A stretch of DNA of 20,261 nucleotides from a virus. This document shows, piece after piece, positions 9,611-19,479 of the stretch. The stretch is from IMG/VR virus record IMGVR_UViG_3300046451_001315, positions 1 to 20,261 of that record. One strand, 5' to 3'. Below the pieces are notes generated by a model. That model was not told the origin of the DNA, did not search any database, and worked only from the letters and a program-made list of their open reading frames with translations. How positions within the stretch are numbered: position 1 is the first letter of the stretch; each line of letters begins with the position of its first letter. A program made the translations under genes and the position numbers.

Positions 9611-12600
9611 TAGTTGTAGTTACTCGCTTTAATTAATCTATATTTTAATAAAACTGTCATTGATACAAACTCATTAGATTGAAAATCCTGTCCAGTGAAT
9701 TCAAATGTGGTGTCCCGATTGGTTGTATAATTTCTTTGGGTTAGGGGTACATCTCTGATTATAAGTGTAGTACCGTTATCAGACGCATCATACATTTGAC
9801 TTGCTGTACATTGAGAAACAGTCGCGTAATTACCAATTACATCCTCTTGTATTATTTTTATAAGGTTAGGAGGAGCGGCTTGTAAATTACCTGTACATTT
9901 CATAATATACATACTTTCAATTATTACTGCCATGTATCCTGATCGTTTAGGAATTATTGTTGTTTTATTATTTACTCCTAAAGCAGTAAATTGAGCGGCG
10001 CTCATAGTAATAGAAGTTTCATATTCTGCGCCTACAAGTCTACCTGCAGAATTGATTCCTAATACTACTGTTTCTCCATCACCTGCATCAATACGAGTTT
10101 CTTGGGGAATTCCGCTACCTGTACCATTTTGATTTAAAGATCCTGTCCATGATGGATTAGTAATGTTGTCTTCAACAAAAGACTTAAAGTTAACGGCTGT
10201 ACTATTTGACTGATTAAGAGTAATTGTACCTCCACCTGTCATATTGTCTTGCGCGTTAAAAGTAATTGCAGGATTGTAAACACTAGGAATAGTAGGAACA
10301 TTAATAGTTACTGAACTATTACCAGATTGGTTGGCAGTCATACTTCCACCACCAGTTGCAGATCCGCTTGTAGATACTGTAAACGTTCCATTGCCAACGC
10401 TAGGAATACTTGCTCCAACAATATTTATAGTGGAGTTTCCGCTTTGGTTAGCCGTAAATGTACCACCGCCAGATGCACTGCCACTTGTAGTAACAGTTAA
10501 TGTTCCATTACCTACTGATGGTATTGACGGGAATGTTGCAAGATTTCCTTGGCCAGTGACATATTGACTAGAACTACCTTGTGGATTAAGAGATATAGTT
10601 CCACTAGAAGTAATAGGAGAGTTTGATTCAGCATATGCATTGCCTCCTATAGATACACCGACAGACGTAACACCTTGCTGATCAGTTGGGAAGGTAGTTA
10701 AGTTACCTGCACCATTTACATATTGACCAGAATTACCTTGTGGTGCAATTGTTACAGTTGTAGAACCACTTGCGCTAAATGCATTGCCATTAAACGTAAC
10801 TCCTGTAACTGTACCAGTGTTAGTTGTATAACCTTCTCCATTACCAATTTGATTATTATTTGTTGGTATTGTTGGTTTACCTGTTAAATCAGCATATGCA
10901 CCAGAGAAATTAGACTTGTTATTAAACGTAGTCCAGTTGGTGGAACTTAAATAACCTGATTGCGAACCTGATGCTACTTGTATTGCTAAAGTAACGTTTC
11001 CAGAAGTACCGCCTCCAGTAAGAGGACTAGTAGCACTAACACCAGTTATGTCACCTACAGGTACGCCTGCCACTGCATTGTCTACGTAAGATTTAATGGC
11101 TCCAGTTGTAGACAGTGTAGTGTTGCTCGTTCCCAAACTACTACTAGTTGCAATAGTGGTAACAGCGGCACCTGATCCAAAATATAAAGAAGCAATATTA
11201 GTTAAGGCGCTACCAGAAGTAATAACTTCTTGAGTACCAATCTTTAAACCACCAGAATTGATTCTTAAATTACCTGATACCTCAACATCAGCACCTCCAG
11301 TTTTATAAATAAGACCACTAACACTCAAATTGCTAGTAATATATACACCTAAAGCTTTGGTTATATTAAGGGTGCCTGAACCGCTCATTGTTACAGTGTC
11401 AGTAAAGGTCGCGGTCGTTCCAATCAAACCACCTGTGAGAGTGCCACCACTAAGAGGTAAGTAATTATCAAATGATGCTGTAATTAAGTTACCTGCACCA
11501 TTAATATACTGGCTTGATGTACCTTGTGGAGTAACAGTTAAAGTTCCTGTGGATGTTACAGGAGATCCACTTACAGTTAACGCGTTTCCACCTACAGCTA
11601 ATCCAACAGATGTAACACCTTGCTGATCGGTTGGGAACGTAACAAGATTACCTTCTCCGTTAATATATTGTGAAGCAGTACCTTGTGGTGCAATTGTAAC
11701 CGCCCCAGTGCCACTAGCTGTATATGCATTACCGTTAACTGTTACACTTGTTACTGTTCCTACGTTACTTGTTTTGTTGTTAAAGGTATTCCAATCAGTT
11801 GAACTAATATATCCATCCGCAGAGGTAGTAGCTTTTGTTATTCCTATGCCTACAGATCCACTAGAACCGCCCCCCGTTATAGGAGAAGAAACTGTTACGT
11901 CAGTAATATCTCCTACAGGTACGCCTGCTACTGCATTGTCTACATAAACTTTGATAGATTGCTGTGTAGCTAAAGCAGTCGCGCTATTAGATGTCATGGC
12001 ATCTTCATCAAGAATGTCAGTAATAGCTACCGCACCTGTTCCCGATAAAGAATTAAACTCAACTAAATTTGCAGTTATTGTAGAGACACCAGTTAAAGTG
12101 CCATTCATCGCTATATTTCTACCTATGCTCAAGTCTCTGTCTGTGGTGACTCGCATAGCAAGAAGAGTATTACCACTTGAATTAGTGGTATAGAAGTCTA
12201 AATTAGAGGAAGGGCTTGCACTTGTATTTTTAGCCTTTATCTCGCCATTGGGGGCTACAAATCCAATGTTAATGGAACTTAAATCTACAGACGTTGAGCC
12301 TGTTGATGTAATGCCCCCTCCGCTAGATACTGTGCTTGAAAAACCTGCTGTTGTTCCTGATAAACCACCTGTTAGCGTTCCACCACTGAGAGGTAAGTAA
12401 TCACCAAATGATGCTGTAACAAGGTTGCCTGCACCATTTATATATTGACTTGCAGTACCTGCAAAACCATATGCAAGAGTACCACTAGACGTTATAGGGC
12501 TTCCCGAAACACTTATTGAATTGCCGCCAAAAGTAGAAGAAACAGAAGTTACACCTTGCTGATCGGCTGGGAACGTAACTAAGTTACCTGCCCCATTAAT

Positions 12601-15600
12601 GTACTGACTTGCACTGCCTTGTGGAGTTACAGTCAAAGTTCCTGTGGATGTGATAGGAGAATTGCTTACCAATAATGCATTTCCAAGTACGGATAATCCG
12701 ACAGAAGTTACCCCTTGTTGGTCAGTTGGGAAAGTTACCAAATCCCCTGCACCGTTAACATATTGTGATGAAGTGCCTTGGAATGTATATGCTAATGTAC
12801 CTGTAGTTGTAATTGGACTACCTGTAATTGATATAGCGTTTCCATCAATAGTAGAAGAAACAGAAGTTACACTTCCACCCCCTCCTGCGTTAGCATCTAC
12901 ATACGCTTTAATAGATTGTTGTGTTGCCAAAGCAGTAGGACTGTTAGATGTCATATTATCTTCATCTAATATGCTACTAACTTGAATTGAAGTACCCAAT
13001 TGAAAATCATTTAAAACTTGAAGCTTAGTAGTGTTCCACGTTCCAAAAATATCAAGAGAGTCTACTGCCTGAAATTGATGTGTTTCGTTACTGTAGTAGT
13101 TTTTATCTAAAGCCCCACCACTTAATAATAAAGCAGAGTGACCATCAGGTGTATCAAGTATCAGTGAATCTGAATTGTTCAAATCTATTGCTTGCGATCC
13201 AGTATTAGCGTTATAAATAATAGGAACATTTTTAATGTTTCTAAGATCGTCAATTATAATTTTGTTATCGACAGACAAAGCACTGTTTGCAGGAACTGCT
13301 TGAACGTTATTGTTCATGATGCTTATAGCGCCTACATTATCAAACGCTATTAGTTGTGACCCACTAGTGTTTTCAAATTTAAAGTTTCCATTTGCATCAT
13401 TTACAAATATTGTGTCGCCTAAACCGCCTCCTGCTTGTTGAAAGTAAAGTCGTTTAGTACCGTCACTACTATAAAAATTACCATCAGTTTCAAATACAGC
13501 ACCAGTTGTATCCTTTCTTAACGTTATATTGCCAAGAGCGGGTTCGCCTGATTTTCGGTCTATTACAATTTTCTCAACACTTGAACTGTTTACAACTTTT
13601 AAATCATCAGTTCCACTTAATATTATGTCATTGCCGCCAGTGGTATTTCCTATTGCTAATGTGGCAGACAACGATTCTGTAGCAGGTATTTGAGAAGTAA
13701 CATAGGCTTTAACTGCTTGTGCAGTTACTAGATCAGTGGGGCCAGAAGTAGAGTCAATAACGTTAACAGTTTCTGCAGTTTGATAACCGCCTAATGTGAA
13801 ACCACCTTTAACGTCTAATACATCTCCGGCAGTAATAATTAAATTGTTACCGTCAGTATCGTCGCCTACAGCTAAAGTAGTTTTTAAAGATTGAGAGGCA
13901 GGTACTTGTGCGTCTACATAAGTTTTTATTGCACTTGCAGTTGCTAATTGACTGTTAGATGGGAAAGTAAAATCCGTTTTAATATCATCAACTTCTTGAC
14001 CGCCTAACTCAAATTTATCTCCTGACGAAATTATTAAATTTGTACCGTCAGTTTCGTTTCCGTTAACCAGAACTTCTTTAAGAGTATCAGATGTACCTAC
14101 TTGAGCATCAACATAAGTTTTGATAGCAAGTGCTGACGCAAGATTAATATCAGTAGAACCTGCTAATGTAGTACTTGTAATAACACCATTGCCTGAAATT
14201 GGATTAAGAGCGTTGCTATTAAGAACAACACCATTCATAGTCTTGTCGGTAAGTGTTTGCGAACCTGTCGTCTTAATTACAGTGTTATCAAGACTAAAAG
14301 TTAATGTGCCGTTTGTGGTAATCGGACTACCAGTTACATTAATTCCACCACTACCAGTTGCGGCTACAGACGTTACAGTACCACCTGAAGCGGCAGGGAA
14401 AGTAGTAAGATTTCCTGCTCCATCTATGTACTGTGCATTAGTCCCTTCAAATTCAAATGCTAATGTTCCAGATGTAGTAACTGGGCTACCTGTAATAGCA
14501 ATAGCATCACCGTCAATAGATGCTCCAATAGAACTAACAGTACCACTTGAAGCGGCAGGAAAAGTTATTAAATTACCTTCACCGTTTATATATTGAGTAG
14601 ATGATCCTGACATGGTAATGTCTAATGTACCGCTAGTAGTAACTGCGCTACCTACTGCAAACGCATCGCCTGCGTGAGTAATACCTACTGAAGTTACAGT
14701 TCCACTCCCTCCTCCTCCTGAATTAGCGTCAACGTAAGTTTTTACAGCTTTTTCTGTAGGAAGAGCAGTATCGCTATTTCCACTAAGCGTTCCGTCAATA
14801 CTAAATTCATTAACGGTTGCGCCTTGATTAAATCTTATGCTAGCGCTTATTCCTTCTACACCATCCGGTCTTATATAAACTGCGCCAGTTAAATCAATAC
14901 CTGTAGGCTTCAGTAATATTCTTTCAAAATTAGAACTGCCGTCATAAAGGTCTATACGTCCACTACCAGTTGAAGTGCCTTGTCCGTTAAAAACTAATTT
15001 ATCTCCTGAAGTTACAGTTATGTCTGTACCCCCAGTTTTACTTCCTACTACTAACGTCTGAGCTAAAGATTCAGCAGGGGAAACCTTACTATCTACATAA
15101 GTTTTTATGGCTTTTTCTGTAGGAACAGATGTATTGCTATCTAGACTTAATGTCCCGTCAACACTAAACTTATTAATAGTTGCACCCATCTTGATGCTGT
15201 CACCAGTAGTCATTTCAATGTTACTGCCACTAGTAGTATTACCTGCTAATAGTGTATTAGCTAAAGATTGAGCAGGGGAAACAGAACTGTCTACATAAGT
15301 TTTTATGGCTTTTTGTGTAGGAATTATTACATCACTATTACTTGAAAGTGTGCCATCAGTACTAAATAAACTAATGCTTGCACCCATAGCAATACTGTCA
15401 CCAGTAGTTACAGATATGTTTGTGCCACCAGTAGTATTACCTGCTACTAGTGTATTAGCTAAAGATTCAGTAGGGGGAACAGCATTATCTACATAAGATT
15501 TAATGGCAAGAGCGGTAGCTAAATCGTTATTAGTAACAGTAGCGTCAATAGTTGTAACAGTGTCAGAACTTAATTGGCCTCCAATAGAAATTGAATCTCC

Positions 15601-16389
15601 ATTAGACACAACAATGTTACTGCCATTAGTAGTGTTGCCGTTAGCTAATACTTCTTCTAAAGAATCAAATAATCCCACCGCTGAATCTACATAGGCTTTA
15701 ATTGATTGTTGAGTGGCAAGTGCAGTTGCACTATTTGAAGCCATGTCGTTTTCATCAAGAAATTTATTGATGGTAATTGAATTAGCTAACATTGAAATGC
15801 CGTCACCAGACGTTATGTCAATATTAGTGCCGCCAGTAATGTTACCGTTTACTAAAGTATTTTTAAGAGTTAATCCATCAGTTGCATCGCTTATTAATGG
15901 CCCCATAATTGGGACACCATGCACAGTATCAAACCCTAATAACCTGCCAAGCCGAGCGGCTTTAAGAGGCAGATCCATAGTTAAAGGCGCACCATTGTTT
16001 GGAGTTGGCTCTACATTTTGTAATCGTATACCGCGATCAATAAAGTTTTCATTTTGAATTGCGCCTACATATATTTTATCAAAGTCAGCATTAACCGTAG
16101 AAGCTAAAAAGTCTCCGCTGTTTTGATAATTTGTAGCTCTATCAAGAGGCATTTCTAATACAAGACTTACTGTATTAGCACTAACAGGAATACCCACTGT
16201 AAATGTAACTGTACCACCAACAGGATCACCTAGCGGAGAAACAGAATAATTTGCAGTCGGAGCCACAACCCCATTAACATAAACTACTATGTCACTCTTT
16301 TCTAGAACTAGAAATTTGTAATCAAAAGCGGCTTGAGTTGCGCCCGTTACAGTGTAATCGTTTCTAGTAATCAGTTTAGTTACAGTCAT
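9610..16389 (-). CDS. Giant repetitive tail fibre protein (2259 aa)
   Basis: The N-terminus (about 1-150: LITRNDYTVTGATQAAFDYKF..., KSDIVVYVNG, a long middle with D-F-D-K) looks like the virion-binding domain of podovirus tail fibres (T7 gp17-type). The rest is modular. Module A (about 66 residues) ends in A-x-KAYVD/KTYVD and has NTLVAGNTTGGTNI and TTGDSI; eleven copies of the YVD/YVT motif occur. Module B (about 45-53 residues) has GVTSVG, SPITSTGTL and SQYINGAGNL; about ten copies. YLPLSGGTLTGGL, common in tail proteins, occurs twice. Three 39-residue Gly/Ser/Asn-rich units (module C) precede a non-repetitive C-terminal domain (about 2076-2259), probably the host-binding tip. No S74-type autocleavage domain is evident. 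Trimeric fibre is the expected state. The ATG at 16389 lies 11 bases after the preceding stop, with an AGG 9-10 bases upstream. Receptor specificity cannot be read. Confidence 0.88.
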   Translation of the reverse strand: MTVTKLITRNDYTVTGATQAAFDYKFLVLEKSDIVVYVNGVVAPTANYSVSPLGDPVGGTVTFTVGIPVSANTVSLVLEMPLDRATNYQNSGDFLASTVNADFDKIYVGAIQNENFIDRGIRLQNVEPTPNNGAPLTMDLPLKAARLGRLLGFDTVHGVPIMGPLISDATDGLTLKNTLVNGNITGGTNIDITSGDGISMLANSITINKFLDENDMASNSATALATQQSIKAYVDSAVGLFDSLEEVLANGNTTNGSNIVVSNGDSISIGGQLSSDTVTTIDATVTNNDLATALAIKSYVDNAVPPTESLANTLVAGNTTGGTNISVTTGDSIAMGASISLFSTDGTLSSNSDVIIPTQKAIKTYVDSSVSPAQSLANTLLAGNTTSGSNIEMTTGDSIKMGATINKFSVDGTLSLDSNTSVPTEKAIKTYVDSKVSPAESLAQTLVVGSKTGGTDITVTSGDKLVFNGQGTSTGSGRIDLYDGSSNFERILLKPTGIDLTGAVYIRPDGVEGISASIRFNQGATVNEFSIDGTLSGNSDTALPTEKAVKTYVDANSGGGGSGTVTSVGITHAGDAFAVGSAVTTSGTLDITMSGSSTQYINGEGNLITFPAASSGTVSSIGASIDGDAIAITGSPVTTSGTLAFEFEGTNAQYIDGAGNLTTFPAASGGTVTSVAATGSGGINVTGSPITTNGTLTFSLDNTVIKTTGSQTLTDKTMNGVVLNSNALNPISGNGVITSTTLAGSTDINLASALAIKTYVDAQVGTSDTLKEVLVNGNETDGTNLIISSGDKFELGGQEVDDIKTDFTFPSNSQLATASAIKTYVDAQVPASQSLKTTLAVGDDTDGNNLIITAGDVLDVKGGFTLGGYQTAETVNVIDSTSGPTDLVTAQAVKAYVTSQIPATESLSATLAIGNTTGGNDIILSGTDDLKVVNSSSVEKIVIDRKSGEPALGNITLRKDTTGAVFETDGNFYSSDGTKRLYFQQAGGGLGDTIFVNDANGNFKFENTSGSQLIAFDNVGAISIMNNNVQAVPANSALSVDNKIIIDDLRNIKNVPIIYNANTGSQAIDLNNSDSLILDTPDGHSALLLSGGALDKNYYSNETHQFQAVDSLDIFGTWNTTKLQVLNDFQLGTSIQVSSILDEDNMTSNSPTALATQQSIKAYVDANAGGGGSVTSVSSTIDGNAISITGSPITTTGTLAYTFQGTSSQYVNGAGDLVTFPTDQQGVTSVGLSVLGNALLVSNSPITSTGTLTVTPQGSASQYINGAGNLVTFPADQQGVTSVSSTFGGNSISVSGSPITSSGTLAYGFAGTASQYINGAGNLVTASFGDYLPLSGGTLTGGLSGTTAGFSSTVSSGGGITSTGSTSVDLSSINIGFVAPNGEIKAKNTSASPSSNLDFYTTNSSGNTLLAMRVTTDRDLSIGRNIAMNGTLTGVSTITANLVEFNSLSGTGAVAITDILDEDAMTSNSATALATQQSIKVYVDNAVAGVPVGDITDVTVSSPITGGGSSGSVGIGITKATTSADGYISSTDWNTFNNKTSNVGTVTSVTVNGNAYTASGTGAVTIAPQGTASQYINGEGNLVTFPTDQQGVTSVGLAVGGNALTVSGSPVTSTGTLTVTPQGTSSQYINGAGNLITASFDNYLPLSGGTLTGGLIGTTATFTDTVTMSGSGTLNITKALGVYITSNLSVSGLIYKTGGADVEVSGNLRINSGGLKIGTQEVITSGSALTNIASLYFGSGAAVTTIATSSSLGTSNTTLSTTGAIKSYVDNAVAGVPVGDITGVSATSPLTGGGTSGNVTLAIQVASGSQSGYLSSTNWTTFNNKSNFSGAYADLTGKPTIPTNNNQIGNGEGYTTNTGTVTGVTFNGNAFSASGSTTVTIAPQGNSGQYVNGAGNLTTFPTDQQGVTSVGVSIGGNAYAESNSPITSSGTISLNPQGSSSQYVTGQGNLATFPSIPSVGNGTLTVTTSGSASGGGTFTANQSGNSTINIVGASIPSVGNGTFTVSTSGSATGGGSMTANQSGNSSVTINVPTIPSVYNPAITFNAQDNMTGGGTITLNQSNSTAVNFKSFVEDNITNPSWTGSLNQNGTGSGIPQETRIDAGDGETVVLGINSAGRLVGAEYETSITMSAAQFTALGVNNKTTIIPKRSGYMAVIIESMYIMKCTGNLQAAPPNLIKIIQEDVIGNYATVSQCTASQMYDASDNGTTLIIRDVPLTQRNYTTNRDTTFEFTGQDFQSNEFVSMTVLLKYRLIKASNYN
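10174..10524 (-). repeat. Tail fibre module C, three 117-base units
   Basis: Three consecutive 39-residue units each begin IPSV-x-N and contain a TGGG/SGGG turn and N-Q-S-[GN]-[NS]. The first two are about 70 percent alike by eye; the third is more diverged and leads into the C-terminal domain. Confidence 0.75.
10530..12890 (-). repeat. Tail fibre module B repeats
   Basis: Repeated units encode GVTSV...SPITSTGTL...QYINGAGNLVTFP. The bases caccttgctgatc recur at 10671, 11616 and 12552, with a variant at 12711, and a cctgcaccatt-type stretch recurs about once per unit. Unit pitch is often 159 bases (53 codons). Two or three further copies lie at 14250-14700, separated by module A copies and a non-repetitive section around 12990-13500. 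Confidence 0.8.
15093..15884 (-). repeat. Tail fibre module A tandem array, exact 198-base period
   Basis: The bases ctacataa/ctacatag that encode the YVD motif start at 15093, 15291, 15489 and 15687, so four modules follow each other at exactly 198 bases (66 codons). Long DNA stretches are nearly identical between units, for example around 15061-15120 and 15260-15320. Further, more diverged copies with other spacing follow down to about 11070. Confidence 0.85.
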
Positions 16390-16400
16390 TTTTTTGCACC

Positions 16401-19400
16401 TTAGTCCACTATGTTGTTTTGTATTTCATCAAATCCACGCCTTAAAAAAAACAAATTTTGATAAGGCAATAATCTTCTTAACGTTCTTACGTCTGAATCT
16501 GTTATTGGATCGCCTGAAGTTATGGCGTTATTAGCCGCAACAGTAGTAGACAATAAGCTACCAAACGTTGGCCCCAATAAACTTTCTGTTACTGTTCTAT
16601 TAACTTGTTTCATGTTAACTTCATCTATACCAAATAATGAACGCAAACCTATGTTATTGCTAGACATTTTTTCTACGGTATTGTTAATTTCTCCTAAAAT
16701 GCCAATAGCACCTGATCTGTCTATTCCTTCCATTACCCACACTGCCGGATCATCCGATATTTCTCTGCCTGAAATAGATTGTTTGATAAAATAAGTGGTA
16801 GTACCTGCGCCAATTAATCCAAGGAATCCCATCATTTGCGCTTCATCTTGTTTCTGCAAACCTGCTACTAAAACTCTTTGCGTAGCTGACAATATAAAAG
16901 ATTTAAATTGCAAAAACGTTTGACCTAATGGCTCTGACATAAACAATGGTTTTTCTTGTCCTGGAATTATGACCACTCGGTCACTTTCTTTTCTCATTGC
17001 CGCGCCATACATTCTTTCTAGTCTAACGTCATCCCAGTTTTTAGCCCCACTTATCCACAAACCGTCTTCTCGTTTGCCATGCAGTTTTACTTGCTCATAC
17101 ATTGCTTTAGCATCAGCTTCGTTGATACCTAACCGACCTAATTTCTTAGGATAAATGCCTTTTTGTAGCGAATCAAAAACTCTAGTTTGCATAGTCATGC
17201 CATGCAATTGTTTCATTCCGGCAGTCCAATAATCTAACGCATTATAACGCCCATACTTAGCAGATAAAGTTTGTAATCCACGCTCAAAAGTACTGCCGCC
17301 TTGAGTATAATCTGCAATATCAGCAATAAGTTCTGATTTACCATTAGCAATGTAATCAGTTCCAATGCCCCATAACCTTAATTCTTCCCTTATCTCTGCA
17401 GTTACTTTTTTCTGTGACGTTACAGCTTTAAGGGACGTAGCAAAAGTTTTGCCAAATCCTTCAGCCATCATTACACGCGCAAAATCTGGCAGACTAGAAG
17501 GAGTTACACCGCCTAACAAACGTAAATAGTTTAAGTTTCTGGCCGCTCTCATGCTTCGCACAAACATATTATTTTCTTGGTAGCCGTACACGTTACGCAT
17601 TCGATCACGCATACCCGCAATGTTTTTAATATCTTTGTCGCGTTGGGCAAGAACTTTTAATGCGTCTTTACCCTCTAGCTTGTTAGTGCGAACAAATTCA
17701 TTGGCTTCAAACGCAATATCTTTTATTTGTTGTTGCATCGAAACATCGCCAAATTGCTTGTAGATTTCTATGTCAGGCACAGTGGACATATAAAATCGTT
17801 GTCCAAGTATTCTAATATCATTTTCTAAAAATTCTTCTATAAGATCATCGTCAATATCAAACACTCTGTTACGCAATGGCCCTTGAATATTAGTACCTTT
17901 AAATCGCATAGCACCTTGACTGTCTATGGAGTTTTTAGAACCTGCACCTATAAGCCAATCATATGGCAATCTACCGTCAGGAGTGCCAGTAATTCGTGTA
18001 GCAATTTCTGCCGCTAGTATTTGGTAACTTTCTGTAGTTTGTGGCCCAAGAACATCAGTTTTAAATTCAGCTTTTTCTACAATTTGTTCATATTGTTTTG
18101 CCAATGCCGGATCGTCTACGCCCGCTTTTAATGCAGATCTAGCAAAATCAGCTTCTTTGATTAAAGCTAAATCTTTTTTAGCTAACCAATCACCAACAAT
18201 TGTAGTAAATTTATTAAAATTAGCATTAACGTAATCTTTGTTCCAAAGTCTATTAAGATAATTGTTTGCAGTTTTTACTTGCACATCTTCCGGCAACAAT
18301 TTAAGTGCTACCATTTGATCTTTAATTGGGTGATACAAAGACTTGTTCCAAAAATCAGCCGCTTCCTGCGCTTCTGGTATTTTAGATTCTCCTCTTCGGA
18401 CTGCTCTAGATACTTCAGCCGCAAATTCTTTTTCACTTTTTCCTGTAAATATTCTGTTGCCTAAAGAAACTTCGCTTTTAGTTCTTTCCATATATTTTTT
18501 AAACAAAACAGTTTGATTCTGCAACGAATCCATTACTGGGCCAACGCCAATTTTTATTAAACTTTCTACAGATGTTAATGGGGCGGTATCTACCATCGTG
18601 GGGTTTTCTACTAACAACGCTGTAATTTGTCTTGTTTCTTTTGATGGTGACGTAATAGTTGCTGATAATGGATCTATTTTTCCCATAACTTTAGTTATAG
18701 CTTTAGGAATTGCGCCAACAACTTCGGCACTTCCAATATCTTGAGTTTGTGCCGCACCTACACTTCTTAAATCTACTGGCTCGTTAGTAGTAGGGTTAAT
18801 GTTATTAGCAATTTTTCCTTCTGGGTCCATTACATCTTCAGTTTCTTTTACAAGAAGATTTACATCACCAGTAGCTTTACTAAAAGCCATTCCTAACGCG
18901 CCACCAAGCAACATTGCGCCAGATATATTTACAGCAGATTCGCCATAGGTTCTAGTTAATTGTGACTCATGCAAAGCGGCTTCTTGTACTGCAGTTTCTG
19001 CCGCTACTAATGATCCAGTTACTGCACCATTTTTCAAAATACTGTTACCCACTCTGTAGGTATTTTTTACTGCTCCCCCAATAACTAACAACGATATAGG
19101 ATCAGCTATCATAATAGGCATACCAACAAGAAAAGACATAGCCCCACCATCAGCCATAACCTTTCGATCAACACGTTCTCTTGATACTTGTCTTCTTACT
19201 GCTTCTACTTGTTCGTCACTATTAGCTACGCTAACGTAATTCATAAACTCAGAATCAAGACGTTCCTCGTTAGATAGAATTTTAAAAGGGTCGTAATCGT
19301 TTGTCCTAACACTAGGCAAATTAGGTTCTTCATTAAGAATAGACCCAATGATATTTTCTTGTCGCCAGTAAGCGCCAGCTATGTTACCAATAGAAGGATC

Positions 19401-19475
19401 GTTGTCAGCCTCAACCCTTGACGCATATGCTTTGCGTGGGGCCGCGATTGTTCCTGTCTCTGTTACAAATGGCAT
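16401..19475 (-). CDS. Large internal virion / DNA-ejection-type protein (1024 aa)
   Basis: No enzyme motif is seen. The protein is mostly helical, with hydrophobic or membrane-prone stretches at about 112-135 (FLVGMPIMIADPISLLVIGG), 181-199 (AVNISGAMLLGGALGMAFS) and 881-897 (MMGFLGLIGAGTTTYFI), and ends LRRLLPYQNLFFLRRGFDE. Size, hydrophobic segments in an otherwise soluble protein, and its place between a lysozyme-bearing virion protein and the tail fibre fit internal virion proteins that podoviruses eject to form a channel for DNA entry (role of T7 gp15/gp16). This is inference from architecture and context. The ATG at 19475 has AAAGG 8 bases upstream and lies 4 bases after the previous stop. 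The tail fibre start follows 11 bases downstream. Confidence 0.6.
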   Translation of the reverse strand: MPFVTETGTIAAPRKAYASRVEADNDPSIGNIAGAYWRQENIIGSILNEEPNLPSVRTNDYDPFKILSNEERLDSEFMNYVSVANSDEQVEAVRRQVSRERVDRKVMADGGAMSFLVGMPIMIADPISLLVIGGAVKNTYRVGNSILKNGAVTGSLVAAETAVQEAALHESQLTRTYGESAVNISGAMLLGGALGMAFSKATGDVNLLVKETEDVMDPEGKIANNINPTTNEPVDLRSVGAAQTQDIGSAEVVGAIPKAITKVMGKIDPLSATITSPSKETRQITALLVENPTMVDTAPLTSVESLIKIGVGPVMDSLQNQTVLFKKYMERTKSEVSLGNRIFTGKSEKEFAAEVSRAVRRGESKIPEAQEAADFWNKSLYHPIKDQMVALKLLPEDVQVKTANNYLNRLWNKDYVNANFNKFTTIVGDWLAKKDLALIKEADFARSALKAGVDDPALAKQYEQIVEKAEFKTDVLGPQTTESYQILAAEIATRITGTPDGRLPYDWLIGAGSKNSIDSQGAMRFKGTNIQGPLRNRVFDIDDDLIEEFLENDIRILGQRFYMSTVPDIEIYKQFGDVSMQQQIKDIAFEANEFVRTNKLEGKDALKVLAQRDKDIKNIAGMRDRMRNVYGYQENNMFVRSMRAARNLNYLRLLGGVTPSSLPDFARVMMAEGFGKTFATSLKAVTSQKKVTAEIREELRLWGIGTDYIANGKSELIADIADYTQGGSTFERGLQTLSAKYGRYNALDYWTAGMKQLHGMTMQTRVFDSLQKGIYPKKLGRLGINEADAKAMYEQVKLHGKREDGLWISGAKNWDDVRLERMYGAAMRKESDRVVIIPGQEKPLFMSEPLGQTFLQFKSFILSATQRVLVAGLQKQDEAQMMGFLGLIGAGTTTYFIKQSISGREISDDPAVWVMEGIDRSGAIGILGEINNTVEKMSSNNIGLRSLFGIDEVNMKQVNRTVTESLLGPTFGSLLSTTVAANNAITSGDPITDSDVRTLRRLLPYQNLFFLRRGFDEIQNNIVD

Positions 19476-19479
19476 TTAA

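Noticed and set aside
10640-10660. CTATAGGAGG on the minus strand inside the tail fibre, similar to the T7-like core
   Set aside because: It encodes the module B segment S-I-G-G; other module copies differ at these bases, and it lies deep in a coding region.
12485-12500. TATAGGG on the plus strand inside the tail fibre
   Set aside because: It is the reverse complement of codons for the recurrent S-P-I-T segment and would drive antisense transcription; no sign of a promoter beyond the short match.
10331-15496. Many plus-strand ORFs of 60-158 residues antisense to the tail fibre, rich in Pro/Val/Leu
   Set aside because: They are reverse images of repeated Gly/Thr/Ser/Asn codons; they repeat as the modules repeat and have no start signals.
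9610-16389. Diversity-generating retroelement acting on the tail fibre
   Set aside because: No reverse transcriptase and no template/variable repeat pair differing at adenines is visible; the repeats are structural modules.
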